From the NCBI RefSeq assembly GCF_900323545.1, contig NZ_OOHN01000008.1:2213517-2277516 (forward strand): DNA of 64,000 bases, written 5' to 3'. The first letter of the stretch is position 1, and every line of letters starts with the position of its first letter. Shown one piece after another: positions 63,598-64,000 of the stretch. The notes under the pieces are model-generated. The model was not told the DNA's origin. It searched no databases and saw only the letters and a list, made by a program, of their open reading frames with translations. Position numbers and translations under genes: made by a program. This stretch comes from Actinomyces sp. Marseille-P3109 (GTDB taxonomy: Bacteria > Actinomycetota > Actinomycetes > Actinomycetales > Actinomycetaceae).

Positions 63598-63667
63598 CGG
63601 GCGCAGGCCGTCCCGTCCGCTTCCTCCGTCCTTCACTTCCTTCACCCGCACGACGAAACGAGAACAC

Positions 63668-64000
63668 ATGAGCATCGACAACCTGCGCTCCGCCCTGCCC
63701 GAGTGGGCCAAGGACCTCTCCCTGAACCTGTCCACGCTGTCCCGCTCCTCCTCGCTGACCGAGCAGCAGCAGTGGGGCACCTTCGTGGCCGCGGCCGCCG
63801 CCACCCGCAACGAGTCCGTCCTGGTCCAGGTCATGGAGGACGCGCGTGCCCACCTGTCCGAGGAGGCGGTCAGCGCCGCCCTGGGCGCCGCCTCCATCAT
63901 GGCGATGAACAACGTCGCCTACCGCACGCGCCACTTCCTGGGCTCGGCCTACGACAACGAGCGCATGGGCCTGCGCATGAACATCATCGGCAGCTCCGGT
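63668..64000 (+). CDS. ahpD: alkylhydroperoxidase AhpD, cut by the window edge
   Basis: The first 111 residues are present from ATG 63668 ([20 protein letters not shown]); the frame stays open to the end. The sequence matches Ahp[18 protein letters not shown] and [17 protein letters not shown] are typical helical blocks. The catalytic CxxC, expected near residue 130, lies beyond the window. It works as the disulfide reductase for AhpC using lipoamide-linked electrons. Confidence 0.93.
   Translation, partial: MSIDNLRSALPEWAKDLSLNLSTLSRSSSLTEQQQWGTFVAAAAATRNESVLVQVMEDARAHLSEEAVSAALGAASIMAMNNVAYRTRHFLGSAYDNERMGLRMNIIGSSG

Overview
The window is GC-rich actinobacterial DNA. The best fit is an oral Actinomyces of the A. 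oris / A. naeslundii / A. viscosus group. The decisive marker is the minus-strand cluster at 51801-59254: a large tip adhesin (FimQ-like), the LPLTG shaft pilin FimP and a class C sortase, in the order of the type 1 fimbrial locus of A. oris. Other actinobacterial signatures agree: lsr2, carD-ispD, a senX3-regX3-phoU-gpmA neighbourhood, and an AhpC with Cys at 61, 174 and 176 followed by ahpD. No prophage, IS element, CRISPR array or rRNA was seen.

Layout: 0.2-11.5 kb is core sequence: a degenerate alpha/beta hydrolase, an EEP-family membrane protein, an oversized HrpA helicase, cardiolipin synthase, a secreted lysozyme-like-domain protein, a SprT-like metalloprotein and a YbjQ protein. 11.5-18.8 kb is a complete L-rhamnose catabolic operon (mutarotase, MFS transporter, isomerase, kinase, aldolase) divergent from a LacI-type regulator, with an operator at the predicted transcription start and a strong terminator at the far end. 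18.9-27.6 kb is phosphate sensing and housekeeping: DUF2218 protein, MFS permease, ispD, carD, regX3, senX3, phoU, gpmA, lsr2 and tRNA-Thr(CGT). 27.9-34.2 kb is amino-acid scavenging: asparagine permease plus asparaginase, then two paralogous exported TAP-like peptidases, one with an in-frame duplication of its NPGGPG loop.

34.4-36.5 kb is holB-tmk. 36.5-41.4 kb is an envelope locus: two DUF3060 lipoproteins, an OmpA-domain lipoprotein with 17-residue GDGSGTYSD repeats, and a two-component system whose kinase gene is split by a short rearranged insertion. 41.6-44.6 kb is topA. 44.9-47.8 kb holds two paralogous soluble PAS proteins without a recognisable output domain, divergent from a second complete two-component system (48.1-50.6 kb). 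50.7-59.3 kb is a PAP2 phosphatase gene downstream of srtC1, fimP and fimQ. 59.6-64.0 kb holds a NPPF methyltransferase, a luciferase-like flavin oxidoreductase, and ahpC-ahpD, the latter cut by the window edge.

Themes are surface attachment (fimbriae), sugar and peptide scavenging, envelope sensing and oxidative-stress defence, as expected of a dental-plaque coloniser. The least explained parts are the DUF3060/OmpA/two-component locus and the tandem PAS proteins. Start sites were chosen by Shine-Dalgarno match and family length; where they differ from the longest reading frame this is stated.
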